This document shows positions 1 through 8,189 of a DNA stretch of 64,000 nucleotides, in pieces. This stretch comes from Flexivirga oryzae (GTDB taxonomy: Bacteria; Actinomycetota; Actinomycetes; Actinomycetales; Dermatophilaceae). A model generated the notes under the pieces. It was given only the letters and a program-made list of their open reading frames with translations, was not told the origin of the DNA and searched no databases. The position numbers and the translations under genes were made by a program. The stretch lies in contig NZ_JACHVQ010000001.1 in NCBI RefSeq assembly GCF_014190805.1, forward strand, positions 2,232,001 through 2,296,000. The letters are read 5' to 3'. Numbering within the stretch: position 1 is the first letter of the stretch; the number at the start of each line of letters is the position of its first letter.

Positions 1-2150
1 TGGCCCGCTCCGGGGTCGACGCCGCCGGCATGGTGCGGCGTGCTGCCGCGACGGGCACCCTGCCCGACGATCACGCCGCTGCCGCGTTGTGGTGGCGCAT
101 CAGTCGTCACCTGTCCCCGGCCGTCGCCGAACAGGTCGACAAAGACCGCCACGTTGAGGCCGCCTGGACGCCGCGCCTGCCGGAGCTGCTGGGCCAGGAC
201 CGCGCAGCCGAAGTGCAGGCCAGCCCGTGGTGGCCCACCCTGGTCACCACTGTGGACCGCGCGCTTCAGCGCGGGTGGTCGGTCGAAGACTTGTTCCGCA
301 GTGAAGCAGTACAGCCGCTGGAGCCTGGCGACGATCCCTGCCAGGCCTTGATTTGGCGGTTGTCCGTTGCGATGGACCCCGTCCCCGACGAGCATTACGA
401 CGCCTACCCCGACGAGGACGAGGACCTGTGGGAACACGTCCCGTTGCCCGACGACGCCGTCGTGATGTTGCCCCCCGACGTCCCCGTCGATCGGCACCCG
501 CCGCTCGAGGACGAACCACCGCCGGACCTGGTGGACGAGATCGACGCGGACGACCTGGAGCGGCAGCTGCTCATGGCCGAGCTGCGCCGTGATGCCCTCG
601 GACCGGTGGAGATCTCCGACGAACAGATGGACCGGTCCGCCGACCGTGCGATGCGGTTCGCGAGCAGCCCGGTCAGCAACGACCGGATCGCGCACATCAA
701 CACGCTCACCCTCGCGTATTACCGTCAGCAGCTGCCCGGGTCGTGGGCCGCGCAGCACCTGGTCGACCGGTTCGGCGACGATCTCGCCGCGGATGAACGA
801 TTCCGGCCCGGCTTCGCCCCGCCGGGGTGGGACCGCCTGGTCAAGCATCTGCGCACCTTGGGCGTCGGCGACGAGGAAATGGTCGCGGCCGGTGTCGCGA
901 AACGGAACGAGTCGACCGGGCGGATCCGCGACCACTTCGTCAATCGCCTGGTCTTGCCGATCGTCCACCGCCGCGACGGCTGGGAGAACTTCGAGACCGT
1001 GCCTTTCGCCGGCGGCGATGTCGTCCTGGGCTTCGTTGGACGCCGGCACCCTGACCTCACGGACGAGGACAAGAGCGGCCCGAAATACCTCAATAGTCCG
1101 ACCACCTCACTGTTCGCCATGGGCGCGCAGTTGTATGTCGCGGGCAACGATCTCTGCGAGAACGGCGCGCGGCCGGTGCTCGTCGAGGGTCCGATGGACG
1201 CCATCGCGATCACCCTCGCCTCGGCGGGGCAGCTGGTCGGGGTCGCCCCGCTGGGCACCTCCCTCACCGAGGAACAGTCCCAGCAGCTCGCGGCGATCCG
1301 GGAACACTTTGGCGCGGGCACCGCCTCCGATCTGGACTCCTCCGCGGCAGAGTTCGACCCGTGGCTGATCGTCGCCACGGACAACGACGAGAACCTGTCC
1401 GGACAGGTAGCCGCCGAGCGCGACTACTGGCTCTTGGCCCCCCACGACCTGGACTCCGGGCACGCCACGTTCCCGTCCGGTCTCGACCCGGCCGACATGT
1501 ACACGCTGCGTGGGCCGGCCGCGCTGCGTGAGGTGCTCAAGCAGCCGAACGCGCTGGCCAATTCGCTGCTGGAGGAGCGGCTGACCAACCTGCCTCCGGG
1601 CCAGGCCCGTACGGCCGGGGCACAGATCATCGCTGCCCGCCCGGCCCGGCACTGGCGGGATGGGATGTCACGTATCTCCGACCGGCTGCACATCAGCACC
1701 TCTATGGCACAGCGCGACTTGATCCCGGCCGCTGACTCGTGGGTGGGCGATCGCCGTCAGGCGGCGCGCACCCAGCTCGATCAGGTTGCGGAGGTGCGGG
1801 ATCGTATGAAGCAGGCCGCGCAGCTGCCACCGCACGAGCGGTGGGCCGGTCTCGCCGGCGAACTCGACCCTCGACTCCCCCGGCAGGCCGACTGGCCGGC
1901 GTTGGCGCAGATGCTCGACCAGGCAGCCGCTGAAGGGCACGACGTGCCGGCAGTCGCGCGCCAGCTGGTCGCTGAACGTCCGTTGGCTGAGCAGCCGGCC
2001 CAGGACCTGCGCTACCGCCTGGTCGCGACGCTCGACGTCCAGGTCGATACCGGCGGACCCGTTTCCGGCACACCTCAGTCGGGGGCCGCGCCGGAGCGGC
2101 GCTCACCGACCACGGCACCGACCGATCGCCCGGTCGGTCCTCGCCGATGA
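1..2150 (+). CDS. Relaxase/primase polypeptide, C-terminal part (5' end outside window)
   Basis: The frame is open to the left edge, so the ATG at 30 is probably internal. Counting from that ATG, residues 1-90 (rich in Trp, with ALWWRIS and SPWWPTLV) resemble the C-terminal region that follows the helicase part of actinobacterial MobF-type relaxases. Residues 285-440 resemble a DnaG-type primase core: RLVLPI, GFVGRR, PKYLNSP and LFAMG, then the TOPRIM acidic motif VEGPMDAIA (385-393) and the TDND aspartates about 60 residues later. No zinc domain is visible here. The likely role is processing or priming the transferred strand during conjugation. The tyrosine relaxase motif would lie outside the window, so that function rests on C-terminal resemblance and on the neighbouring T4SS genes. 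Its stop overlaps the next start (ATGA). Confidence 0.75.
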   Translation, partial: ARSGVDAAGMVRRAAATGTLPDDHAAAALWWRISRHLSPAVAEQVDKDRHVEAAWTPRLPELLGQDRAAEVQASPWWPTLVTTVDRALQRGWSVEDLFRSEAVQPLEPGDDPCQALIWRLSVAMDPVPDEHYDAYPDEDEDLWEHVPLPDDAVVMLPPDVPVDRHPPLEDEPPPDLVDEIDADDLERQLLMAELRRDALGPVEISDEQMDRSADRAMRFASSPVSNDRIAHINTLTLAYYRQQLPGSWAAQHLVDRFGDDLAADERFRPGFAPPGWDRLVKHLRTLGVGDEEMVAAGVAKRNESTGRIRDHFVNRLVLPIVHRRDGWENFETVPFAGGDVVLGFVGRRHPDLTDEDKSGPKYLNSPTTSLFAMGAQLYVAGNDLCENGARPVLVEGPMDAIAITLASAGQLVGVAPLGTSLTEEQSQQLAAIREHFGAGTASDLDSSAAEFDPWLIVATDNDENLSGQVAAERDYWLLAPHDLDSGHATFPSGLDPADMYTLRGPAALREVLKQPNALANSLLEERLTNLPPGQARTAGAQIIAARPARHWRDGMSRISDRLHISTSMAQRDLIPAADSWVGDRRQAARTQLDQVAEVRDRMKQAAQLPPHERWAGLAGELDPRLPRQADWPALAQMLDQAAAEGHDVPAVARQLVAERPLAEQPAQDLRYRLVATLDVQVDTGGPVSGTPQSGAAPERRSPTTAPTDRPVGPRR

Positions 2151-2644
2151 CCAGCCCCGTCGTTGTCGAGCAGGTTGCGGCGCTGCGGGCCCGGCTGCTC
2201 GAGCCGGGCAACGTGGAGCAACTGCGCATCACGGCACTTCGCGACGACCTGGTCGTGATCGCCTTGCTGCAAGTCCCGAAGCCGTTGCGCCGTAACGGCA
2301 TTGGGACTCAGACTCTCTGCGACCTGACGGCGGCCGCCGATCGTCACGGCTGGACTCTCGCGGGCACTCCGGACACCTCATTCGGTTCGTCCCGTGCCGG
2401 CCTCGACCGGCTGTATCGGCGGTTTGGGTTCATGTCCAACCGTGGCCGGCGCGCCGACTTCACGATCTCCGAGAGCCTTGTGCGCACACCGCAGCGGATG
2501 CCTACGGCCTCCACCGGCAGCGACGGTGGCCGGTTGACTGATCTGGATCGCGCCGAGGCCCAGCAGGTCAGCGGGCGTCGAGATCCGGCCCGGCCGGATC
2601 CGGCGCCGAGTATGACGGTTCGCCTGCGCGCACCCCGGCGCTGA
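2147..2644 (+). CDS. GNAT-like acetyltransferase-fold protein
   Basis: This 165-residue protein is translationally coupled to the relaxase/primase gene by a 4-bp ATGA overlap. Residues 45-95 look like the acyl-CoA-binding core of a GNAT enzyme: a basic Arg-rich Gly loop (LRRNGIGTQTL), a following helix, and a late LYRRFGF motif typical of GNAT motif B. The usual N-terminal strands are weak, and the last 60 residues are Pro/Arg-rich and look disordered. No substrate can be inferred. The coupling suggests co-production with the DNA-processing enzyme. An alternative is a GNAT-fold accessory protein without catalysis. Confidence 0.65.
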   Translation: MTSPVVVEQVAALRARLLEPGNVEQLRITALRDDLVVIALLQVPKPLRRNGIGTQTLCDLTAAADRHGWTLAGTPDTSFGSSRAGLDRLYRRFGFMSNRGRRADFTISESLVRTPQRMPTASTGSDGGRLTDLDRAEAQQVSGRRDPARPDPAPSMTVRLRAPRR

Positions 2645-2718
2645 AGAACTACACGTAGCGCGCCGGGGCTGTGGATGACGCAGCGGCGCGAGCTGCCGAT
2701 TCCCGTACCGTCAGCGCC

Positions 2719-3372
2719 ATGGACACCGCAGGTTTCACCGTGGCCGCGGCACTGGTCGGCGTCACCGCCGGGGTCCTGAGTGTCCGCAACCTACGCGCCC
2801 TGCGGTACCGCTACGACTACGAAGCTGTTCTTCCGCAGCCGTCCTCGGTGGCATGGGTGTTGCCGACTGCCGTGATAGCTGCCGTGGCCCTGGGCCTGCG
2901 GTTGTCACCCGACCGGCCGTGGGCGTTGCTGTTACTGGCGCCATTGGCGATCGCCGGGCCGTGGCTCGCCGCGGTCGACCTGGACGTGCACCGGCTGCCG
3001 GATCGCGTGCTCGGACCGGTTGCGGTCGCCTCGCTACTCGCGGTCGTCGTTGTCTCGGCCGCGACGCACCGGTTCCAGGTGCCGGTCCTGGGTGTAGTCG
3101 GCCTCGTCCTGGCCGGCGGCTGCTACTTCACGCTGCACGTGGCCGGCGGTGGCGCGGTCGGGCTCGGCGACGTCAAGCTCGCGGCCGTCCTGGGTCTCGC
3201 CCTCGGGGCTGTCGGCCTTGGTGTGCTGTGGTGGGCGATGTTGCTGTCCTCGTTGTTGTGCCTGGTGTGGGTCGCGGTCACGCGGCGCGGCAAGTCCAGC
3301 AGCACTCGGATCGCGTTCGGACCGTGGATGCTGCTGGGCTCACTCATCGCTGTGGCGGTCTTCGCGCCCTGA
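2719..3372 (+). CDS. Type IV prepilin peptidase (A24 family)
   Basis: This is a polytopic membrane protein with about six hydrophobic segments. The two aspartates that define A24 aspartic peptidases are both recognisable: one in DLDVHRLPDR and one in the GxGD-type motif GLGDVKL. Such enzymes cleave prepilin leaders at Gly before a hydrophobic helix. Matching substrates are the Flp-like pilin and TadE-like proteins at 34.4-36.0 kb. I use the ATG at 2719 because the first membrane helix starts immediately after it; a GTG at 2671 would add 16 hydrophilic residues. The gene is on the opposite strand to the transfer operon and far from the Tad locus, which shows no peptidase of its own. Confidence 0.85.
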   Translation: MDTAGFTVAAALVGVTAGVLSVRNLRALRYRYDYEAVLPQPSSVAWVLPTAVIAAVALGLRLSPDRPWALLLLAPLAIAGPWLAAVDLDVHRLPDRVLGPVAVASLLAVVVVSAATHRFQVPVLGVVGLVLAGGCYFTLHVAGGGAVGLGDVKLAAVLGLALGAVGLGVLWWAMLLSSLLCLVWVAVTRRGKSSSTRIAFGPWMLLGSLIAVAVFAP

Positions 3373-3379
3373 TCTTCGG

Positions 3380-4051
3380 CTACTCCGGTTGGGGACCGTC
3401 CGGCACATCGCCCAGCTCGCCGGTGTCCAGGTTGACCGAAGCCAGCCGGGGGCGGCTCTCCTGCTCGACCTTGTGCTCGATTTTGCGGCCGAGTGCGGTC
3501 GTGCGAACGTCGGCGGCGTAGGTCTCCTGCCGCTCGTGCACCGTCTGATCGCTTGTGAACCGGGCATACCGGCCTCGGCCCGGCCAGCCTTGGTGGCCGT
3601 CCTCGCAGTGATCTTTGAGCCGGTTGCGCATCCGGTCGGCGAACGCCGGCAGCGCGTAGCGGTGCCATTCCTCCATCGCGTTGCTGTCGAAGGCGAGGCC
3701 CGCGCGGCGTCGTTGGTCCGCCAGCACCGCGATCTCGTGCATCAGATGGGGGTGCTGGGGCCAGCACGGAGGGATAGCCCCGGCCACGTCCCAGGTGTAC
3801 TCCCGGTTGAGCCAGCTGACGACTTCCTCCAGCCATTCCCACAGCTGCTCGCGCAGTTCGGGTCGACGACACGTCGGCGGATCCCACGGCCGCGGCAGCA
3901 TGTGCAACGGCCCGAGAGCCTTGACCTGGTCCTTGTCGCCATTGGCGGCGATGCTGAGCTCCCGGTAGGCCAGCCGCACCATGCTGCCGCCTTCCGGGAA
4001 GGGGCGCACCATCGAGGCGACCAGGGGTTCACGCGCGGCATCGGTATTCAC
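3380..4051 (-). CDS. Hypothetical protein, last gene of the transfer operon
   Basis: This is a soluble-looking 223-residue protein with no signal peptide or membrane segment. It contains a Trp/Pro-rich stretch around residues 50-100 (LPRPWDPPTC, LWEWLEEVVSWLN, IPPCWPQHPHL) and a charged C-terminus. I do not recognise a domain. It overlaps the coupling-ATPase gene upstream by 4 bp (ATGA) and is the last gene of the minus-strand operon, so it is probably a conjugation accessory protein. It converges on the prepilin peptidase gene with a 7-bp gap. Confidence 0.75.
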   Translation of the reverse strand: MNTDAAREPLVASMVRPFPEGGSMVRLAYRELSIAANGDKDQVKALGPLHMLPRPWDPPTCRRPELREQLWEWLEEVVSWLNREYTWDVAGAIPPCWPQHPHLMHEIAVLADQRRRAGLAFDSNAMEEWHRYALPAFADRMRNRLKDHCEDGHQGWPGRGRYARFTSDQTVHERQETYAADVRTTALGRKIEHKVEQESRPRLASVNLDTGELGDVPDGPQPE

Positions 4052-5502
4052 TGCTGACTCCTGTCAACGGTCAGGCCCCGGCGCTTGGCTTCCACCAGGG
4101 CTGCGGTTGTGCGGGCTTCGGGGGTGATGGCCTTGCGGCGGACGGCCGCCAAAGAGACCCGCAGCTTGTCCTGCTCGGCCAGCAGCTGCTTACCTGCGGC
4201 TCCGTCGATGGACCGATGCAAGCGGGCGATGATCGGCTTGCCGTTCTCGGCGATCACCAAGGCGTGCCGCTCCTCCAACTGCCGGATCTCCTCCGGTCGC
4301 AGGATCGCGATGTCCTCCCCTGAGGTGGTGCGTCCGCCCATCTGCCCGGTCTGCCAGCTGGTGCGTGAGACCCGGACCATGCCGACCAGGTCGGAGATCT
4401 CCTGGTTGAACGCCACGTCCTTGGAGCCGCCGAACATGATCAGCGTGTTGGTCAACCCGAACAACGCTCGGGCATCGTTCTCACCGAAGATCGAGGAGAG
4501 CTGGCGCCAGGTCTGCGCCGCGTAGATGAATGACAGCCCCAGGGCTCGTTCGTTGGCCATCCGAGTCCGCAACGTCGGCAGCGGCGCCGTGGACGGCAGT
4601 TCGTCCAGGCAAGCTAGGAACGGTGGGCACAACCTGCCCCACGGTGAACTATTGGCCGCCATTAGCGCCATGTCGAGGACGTGCTCGGCAACCGCGGTCA
4701 TCAGCGGCGATGCGCTGGCGTACGGGTCTTCCCGGCCGAGCAGGTAGATCGTGCCGCCCTGCTGGATGACCTTGGCGATGTCGGTTGCCGGCCGGCCGTC
4801 TCCGGGCACGCACCGGCGGCGGATGTCTTGCTGGAAGAACAGGCTCATCGCTTGCTGCACCGTGGTGATGGTGTTGCCGGCGGTGCGATCGTCGCCGTTC
4901 AACGCCCCGTGCAGCAGACCGTGCCAGAACGGTGCAGCGTGCGGGTGCTCGCGCAGGATCTCGGTCGGGTCGGTGGTGCTCTGCGGATTCGCCACCCACC
5001 GCAGCACGTCCTCGAGCGTCCGACCGCTCAGTGCGGCAGCGTGGAAGTAGGCCTGGAGGACCTTGGCTGCTTCGGCGGCGTAGAACCGCGCGGCGTCATC
5101 GCCCTGACCGCCCTGGATGGCTCCCTTGACGGTGCCGGCGGTGAACGCTTTGGCTCTGCGTTCCGCGATCATTGAGTCGACGCAGCCGGCGATCGGGTCG
5201 AAGATCAACTCGGTCAGCCCGCTGGCCAGCCCGAACGGGTCGAGCACCACGCACGGGCGTCCGTCCCGCTGCCGGGCGGTCAGGCTCAGCAGGAGGTCGT
5301 CGAGCTTCGTCAACGTGACCAACGCTCCCCCGGGTGCGCCGAGTAGCGCCGGGATCAGCAGATCGAGGGTCTTACCGGAACCCTGAGGGCCGATCACGCC
5401 GGCGGTACGGTCCCACGGCTGCCACAGTTCGCCACCGCGTGGCTCGTGCGCTGTGCCGATCTTCCAGCCGACGTCGGTCGGGTCTACTCGTAACGCCCTC
5501 AT
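4048..5502 (-). CDS. Type IV coupling protein (TraD/TraG/VirD4-like ATPase)
   Basis: This 484-residue ATPase should connect the relaxosome to the secretion channel. A Walker A motif (GPQGSGKT) is at residues 38-45. A Walker B-like FLACLDELPS lies near residues 295-304 and is followed by the TraD/TraG signature region (GLSFIYAAQTWRQL). There is no N-terminal membrane anchor in this polypeptide. The small two-helix membrane protein encoded immediately upstream (start 5951, 4-bp overlap) may supply it. The start is the ATG inside that ATGA overlap. Confidence 0.9.
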   Translation of the reverse strand: MRALRVDPTDVGWKIGTAHEPRGGELWQPWDRTAGVIGPQGSGKTLDLLIPALLGAPGGALVTLTKLDDLLLSLTARQRDGRPCVVLDPFGLASGLTELIFDPIAGCVDSMIAERRAKAFTAGTVKGAIQGGQGDDAARFYAAEAAKVLQAYFHAAALSGRTLEDVLRWVANPQSTTDPTEILREHPHAAPFWHGLLHGALNGDDRTAGNTITTVQQAMSLFFQQDIRRRCVPGDGRPATDIAKVIQQGGTIYLLGREDPYASASPLMTAVAEHVLDMALMAANSSPWGRLCPPFLACLDELPSTAPLPTLRTRMANERALGLSFIYAAQTWRQLSSIFGENDARALFGLTNTLIMFGGSKDVAFNQEISDLVGMVRVSRTSWQTGQMGGRTTSGEDIAILRPEEIRQLEERHALVIAENGKPIIARLHRSIDGAAGKQLLAEQDKLRVSLAAVRRKAITPEARTTAALVEAKRRGLTVDRSQQ

Positions 5503-5951
5503 CGGCTGTTCTTCTTGCCGTACAGGTCCGGTCGGACCACCGGTGCGACCTCTCGCAAATGCGACCGGCCCAGCAGCTCTTCAACTTCCGCACGGCTGGC
5601 CATTCCGCGCAGTCGGTTCGGTCCCCAACGGTCCATCCCAACTTTCACGCCCCAGCTTGCGGCCACGATCAAACCCAGTTCGACGACGATTACGCACGTC
5701 CACAACAGATGCGCGCCGGCGACGTGGCCTGCGCCGGTGAGGCCGCTATCGGCGTGCCCGCCCAGGACCCCCGGCAAGCTGCTGAACAGCTCGGCTCTGG
5801 GTGCCCACGTCCAACCGTCCCCCGACAACAGGTTCGCGATCGCTCGACCCAGCTGCGCGCCGAGCGACAACACCACCAAGATGGCCACCGTGATCGCGAA
5901 CGGGATCTCCCATGTCCACGGGACTGGGTCGCGGCGGCGAGCTTTCTGCAT
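5499..5951 (-). CDS. Small two-helix membrane protein of the transfer operon
   Basis: The protein has 150 residues. I start it at the ATG at 5951 because a near-perfect ribosome-binding site (AGGAGG) lies directly upstream; the longer open frame adds 64 residues that look non-coding. There is a membrane helix near residues 18-40 (ITVAILVVLSLGAQL) and another near 80-105 (LWTCVIVVELGLIVAAS), then a basic cytosolic tail. Its position directly before, and overlapping, a coupling ATPase that lacks an anchor suggests it tethers that ATPase to the membrane. That role is inference. No recognised domain. Confidence 0.75.
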   Translation of the reverse strand: MQKARRRDPVPWTWEIPFAITVAILVVLSLGAQLGRAIANLLSGDGWTWAPRAELFSSLPGVLGGHADSGLTGAGHVAGAHLLWTCVIVVELGLIVAASWGVKVGMDRWGPNRLRGMASRAEVEELLGRSHLREVAPVVRPDLYGKKNSR

Positions 5952-6607
5952 CGTTCCTCCTAGGTTGGCTCTGCTGTCCAGAAGGGGAAGAAGGAACTCC
6001 TGGCGGTCACCGCCGCTCGCGCGATGTGTCAGGACCCGGCGCAGGCGTCGCGGATCCGCACGCGCACTTGACACATGGTGGGCATCATCGCCGGTGCGCC
6101 CGATGTCAGACGGGCCGGACGAAGCCCTCTGAGCTGGGTGCACAAATAACGCTGTAGGGCCACTGCCGTCCTCGACGAGCGGTCCGCACTTTTAAGTCAT
6201 CGTCGTGCCCTTGCTTACAGCTGTCCTCGCCGACGGACTCTCTTGAGCAGCGCTCGGAGTGCACATTTAACGCTGGGGGTCACCGCGGCGTTCTCCGAAT
6301 CCGCTCTATTTGTAACGTTTTCGGCGGACCACTAGCGATCGCGCACGGGGCCGCCCAGTTGATCAACTGTCTCCTCCGTGGGCCCTGCCGCTGCATCCTC
6401 ATGCGGCTCTGATTTCTGCCCGACGGTGTCGCGAGGTGACAGGCGCGGCTGCATCCCGAGGTGGGTCATGCGATCGATTCCGCTCGACAGGCGTGGGATT
6501 AGACATAACCCGACCTACGTCAGCGTGATCAGCCCATAACATCAGGTTTACTTGTCGCAGCGGGGGCGTTGAGACAAGTTCGCTGCATCTCGACAGGTGA
6601 TGATGAT
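5952..6607. other. 656-bp gene-free interval inside the transfer operon
   Basis: No convincing coding frame is present on either strand. The interval separates the hydrolase gene from the membrane-protein/coupling-ATPase genes and is locally AT-richer. It contains two 17-bp imperfect direct repeats (6138-6154 and 6259-6275, 15 of 17 identical, form GTGCACANNTAACGCTG) 121 bp apart. A weaker related string (GCACTTTTAAG) lies near 6187. A second promoter for the last three genes is the simplest reading. Confidence 0.5.
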
Positions 6608-8185
6608 TTACATGGTGTGTTTGCCGCTGTCGGCGATGTCACCTACGCGCCATACCTGGAAGATGTGCTTGTTCTTCATGTCGTACGAGTAGTCGGTCAT
6701 CGCGACTCCGATTTTCGGGTTCTGCGCACCGATCGCTTGGTGTGTGGCGGGGTTGAAGACCACTTCGACGTGGCCGATGGCGTTGGGGCCGAGGTAGCTG
6801 TCGAAGAAGATCAGGTCGCCGGGCTTGGCGTCGCTGGGTGACACCCGGAATCCGTTCCCGGACGCGAGCCATTTCTGCTGCACCTGAGCAGTCCTGGGCA
6901 TGGTGATGCCTATTTGTCGGTATGCCGCCGAGGCGAAGCTGGAGCAGTCCCAGGTGTGAGGCCCGTTGGCCCCCATCACGTAGTTGTCACCCAGGTGGCT
7001 CTTGGCCCATGTGAGCAGTTTCTTCACTCGTTTGCTTTTCAGCGGAGGCAGGTCAGGGTTTCCGTTGCCCTTCCCGGTACCGCACTCGGTGGGGTCCCCT
7101 TGCACGGTGCCGCCACCGTATTTGGCGGCGTAGTACAGCACGTCGTTGACGTACCACTGGGCGTGGTTGTATCCGAAGATCGCCCGTTTGACGCCTGCTG
7201 CTCCGCCGGTGGTCACGCCGAGCTTTGTCAGATAGTTCGCCGCCGTCATGATGGAATCGGCGTTGTTGTCGATGTCGGCTTTACCGTCGCCGTCGCCGTC
7301 GACCCCGTATGTCGCCCAGGTCGAGGGCATGAACTGCATCAGCCCCTGGGCCCCGGCGGAGCTCGTTCCCAGATTGAGTCCGTGCGAGGTCTCTTCCATG
7401 CCGATTCCGGCCAGCAGGGTCCACGGCAACTTGTAGCGCTTGGCGGCCTTCACGTAGAACGCCTTGATCGCGCTGGGGATGACGATGGGCGGGATGTGCA
7501 GCGACGCCTTCCGCGGCTTACCGGGCGGCGGCAGCGGGAACCCGATCCCGCCTTCCCCGCCGGGGTCACCCGGCGGCGTTTTCTTGGGTGGGGTCGGTGC
7601 GACTTGTTGCCCGTTGAGGGGTGCCCCGTGCTGGCTCATGAACGGCACGGGGTTGATGTACTTGCCGTTTTCGGCGACGCCGAAGTGCAGGTGGTTGCCG
7701 GTCGAGTTCCCTGTCGATCCTTCCAGCCCAAGGCGCTGCCCGATGGTGACCTTCGATCCGACCTTGATCTTCGCGTCGAGCTTGGCCATGTGGCCGTAGG
7801 TCGTCGAGATCCCGGAGCCGTTGTCGAGTACGACGGCGTTCCCCAGCCCGCCGTAGGGGCCCGCGACTTTGACGGTGCCGGCCGCAGCGGCGAGCACCGG
7901 CGCCGGCTTGGGGAGCATCGCGATGTCGACGCCTTCGTGGTAAGTGGAACCGACGCCGCCACCTGGCGATGTCCGGTGGCCGAACCCGGAGGTGATGACG
8001 TACTTCTGCGCCGTCGGCACACGCCATGGTCCGGTCGCGACGGTCGAACCCGATTGACATTCCTGCGCTTTGAGCTCTTCCCCGGCAGCTGGGGACGACA
8101 CCACGACGATCATCACGGCTGCCGCGAGGGGTGCGGCCATCATGAGGGCCAGGACCATCGCGAGACCGATGACGACCTTCTTCAT
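6608..8185 (-). CDS. Three-domain cell-wall hydrolase of the T4SS (M23 + lytic transglycosylase + NlpC/P60)
   Basis: A 525-residue protein with an N-terminal membrane anchor or signal (residues 5-30). Residues about 55-185 form a LytM/M23 metallopeptidase domain: GFGHRTSP, HEGVDIA and the NHLHFG motif. Residues about 245-360 are a transglycosylase SLT domain: E in GIGMEETSHG, GLMQFMPSTW, and NYLTKLG...FGYNHA. Residues about 390-515 are an NlpC/P60 cysteine peptidase: Cys in TWDCSSFASAAY, His in IGHVEVV. It should open peptidoglycan for the conjugation channel, a VirB1-like role outside the membrane. Having all three activities in one chain is notable. It lies 4 bp downstream of the VirB4-like gene. 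Confidence 0.9.
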   Translation of the reverse strand: MKKVVIGLAMVLALMMAAPLAAAVMIVVVSSPAAGEELKAQECQSGSTVATGPWRVPTAQKYVITSGFGHRTSPGGGVGSTYHEGVDIAMLPKPAPVLAAAAGTVKVAGPYGGLGNAVVLDNGSGISTTYGHMAKLDAKIKVGSKVTIGQRLGLEGSTGNSTGNHLHFGVAENGKYINPVPFMSQHGAPLNGQQVAPTPPKKTPPGDPGGEGGIGFPLPPPGKPRKASLHIPPIVIPSAIKAFYVKAAKRYKLPWTLLAGIGMEETSHGLNLGTSSAGAQGLMQFMPSTWATYGVDGDGDGKADIDNNADSIMTAANYLTKLGVTTGGAAGVKRAIFGYNHAQWYVNDVLYYAAKYGGGTVQGDPTECGTGKGNGNPDLPPLKSKRVKKLLTWAKSHLGDNYVMGANGPHTWDCSSFASAAYRQIGITMPRTAQVQQKWLASGNGFRVSPSDAKPGDLIFFDSYLGPNAIGHVEVVFNPATHQAIGAQNPKIGVAMTDYSYDMKNKHIFQVWRVGDIADSGKHTM

Positions 8186-8189
8186 GGGC

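Noticed and set aside
5334..5963. 209-codon plus-strand ORF
   Set aside because: Antisense to the coupling-ATPase and membrane-protein genes; Arg/Ser/Pro-rich with no motif or ribosome-binding site.
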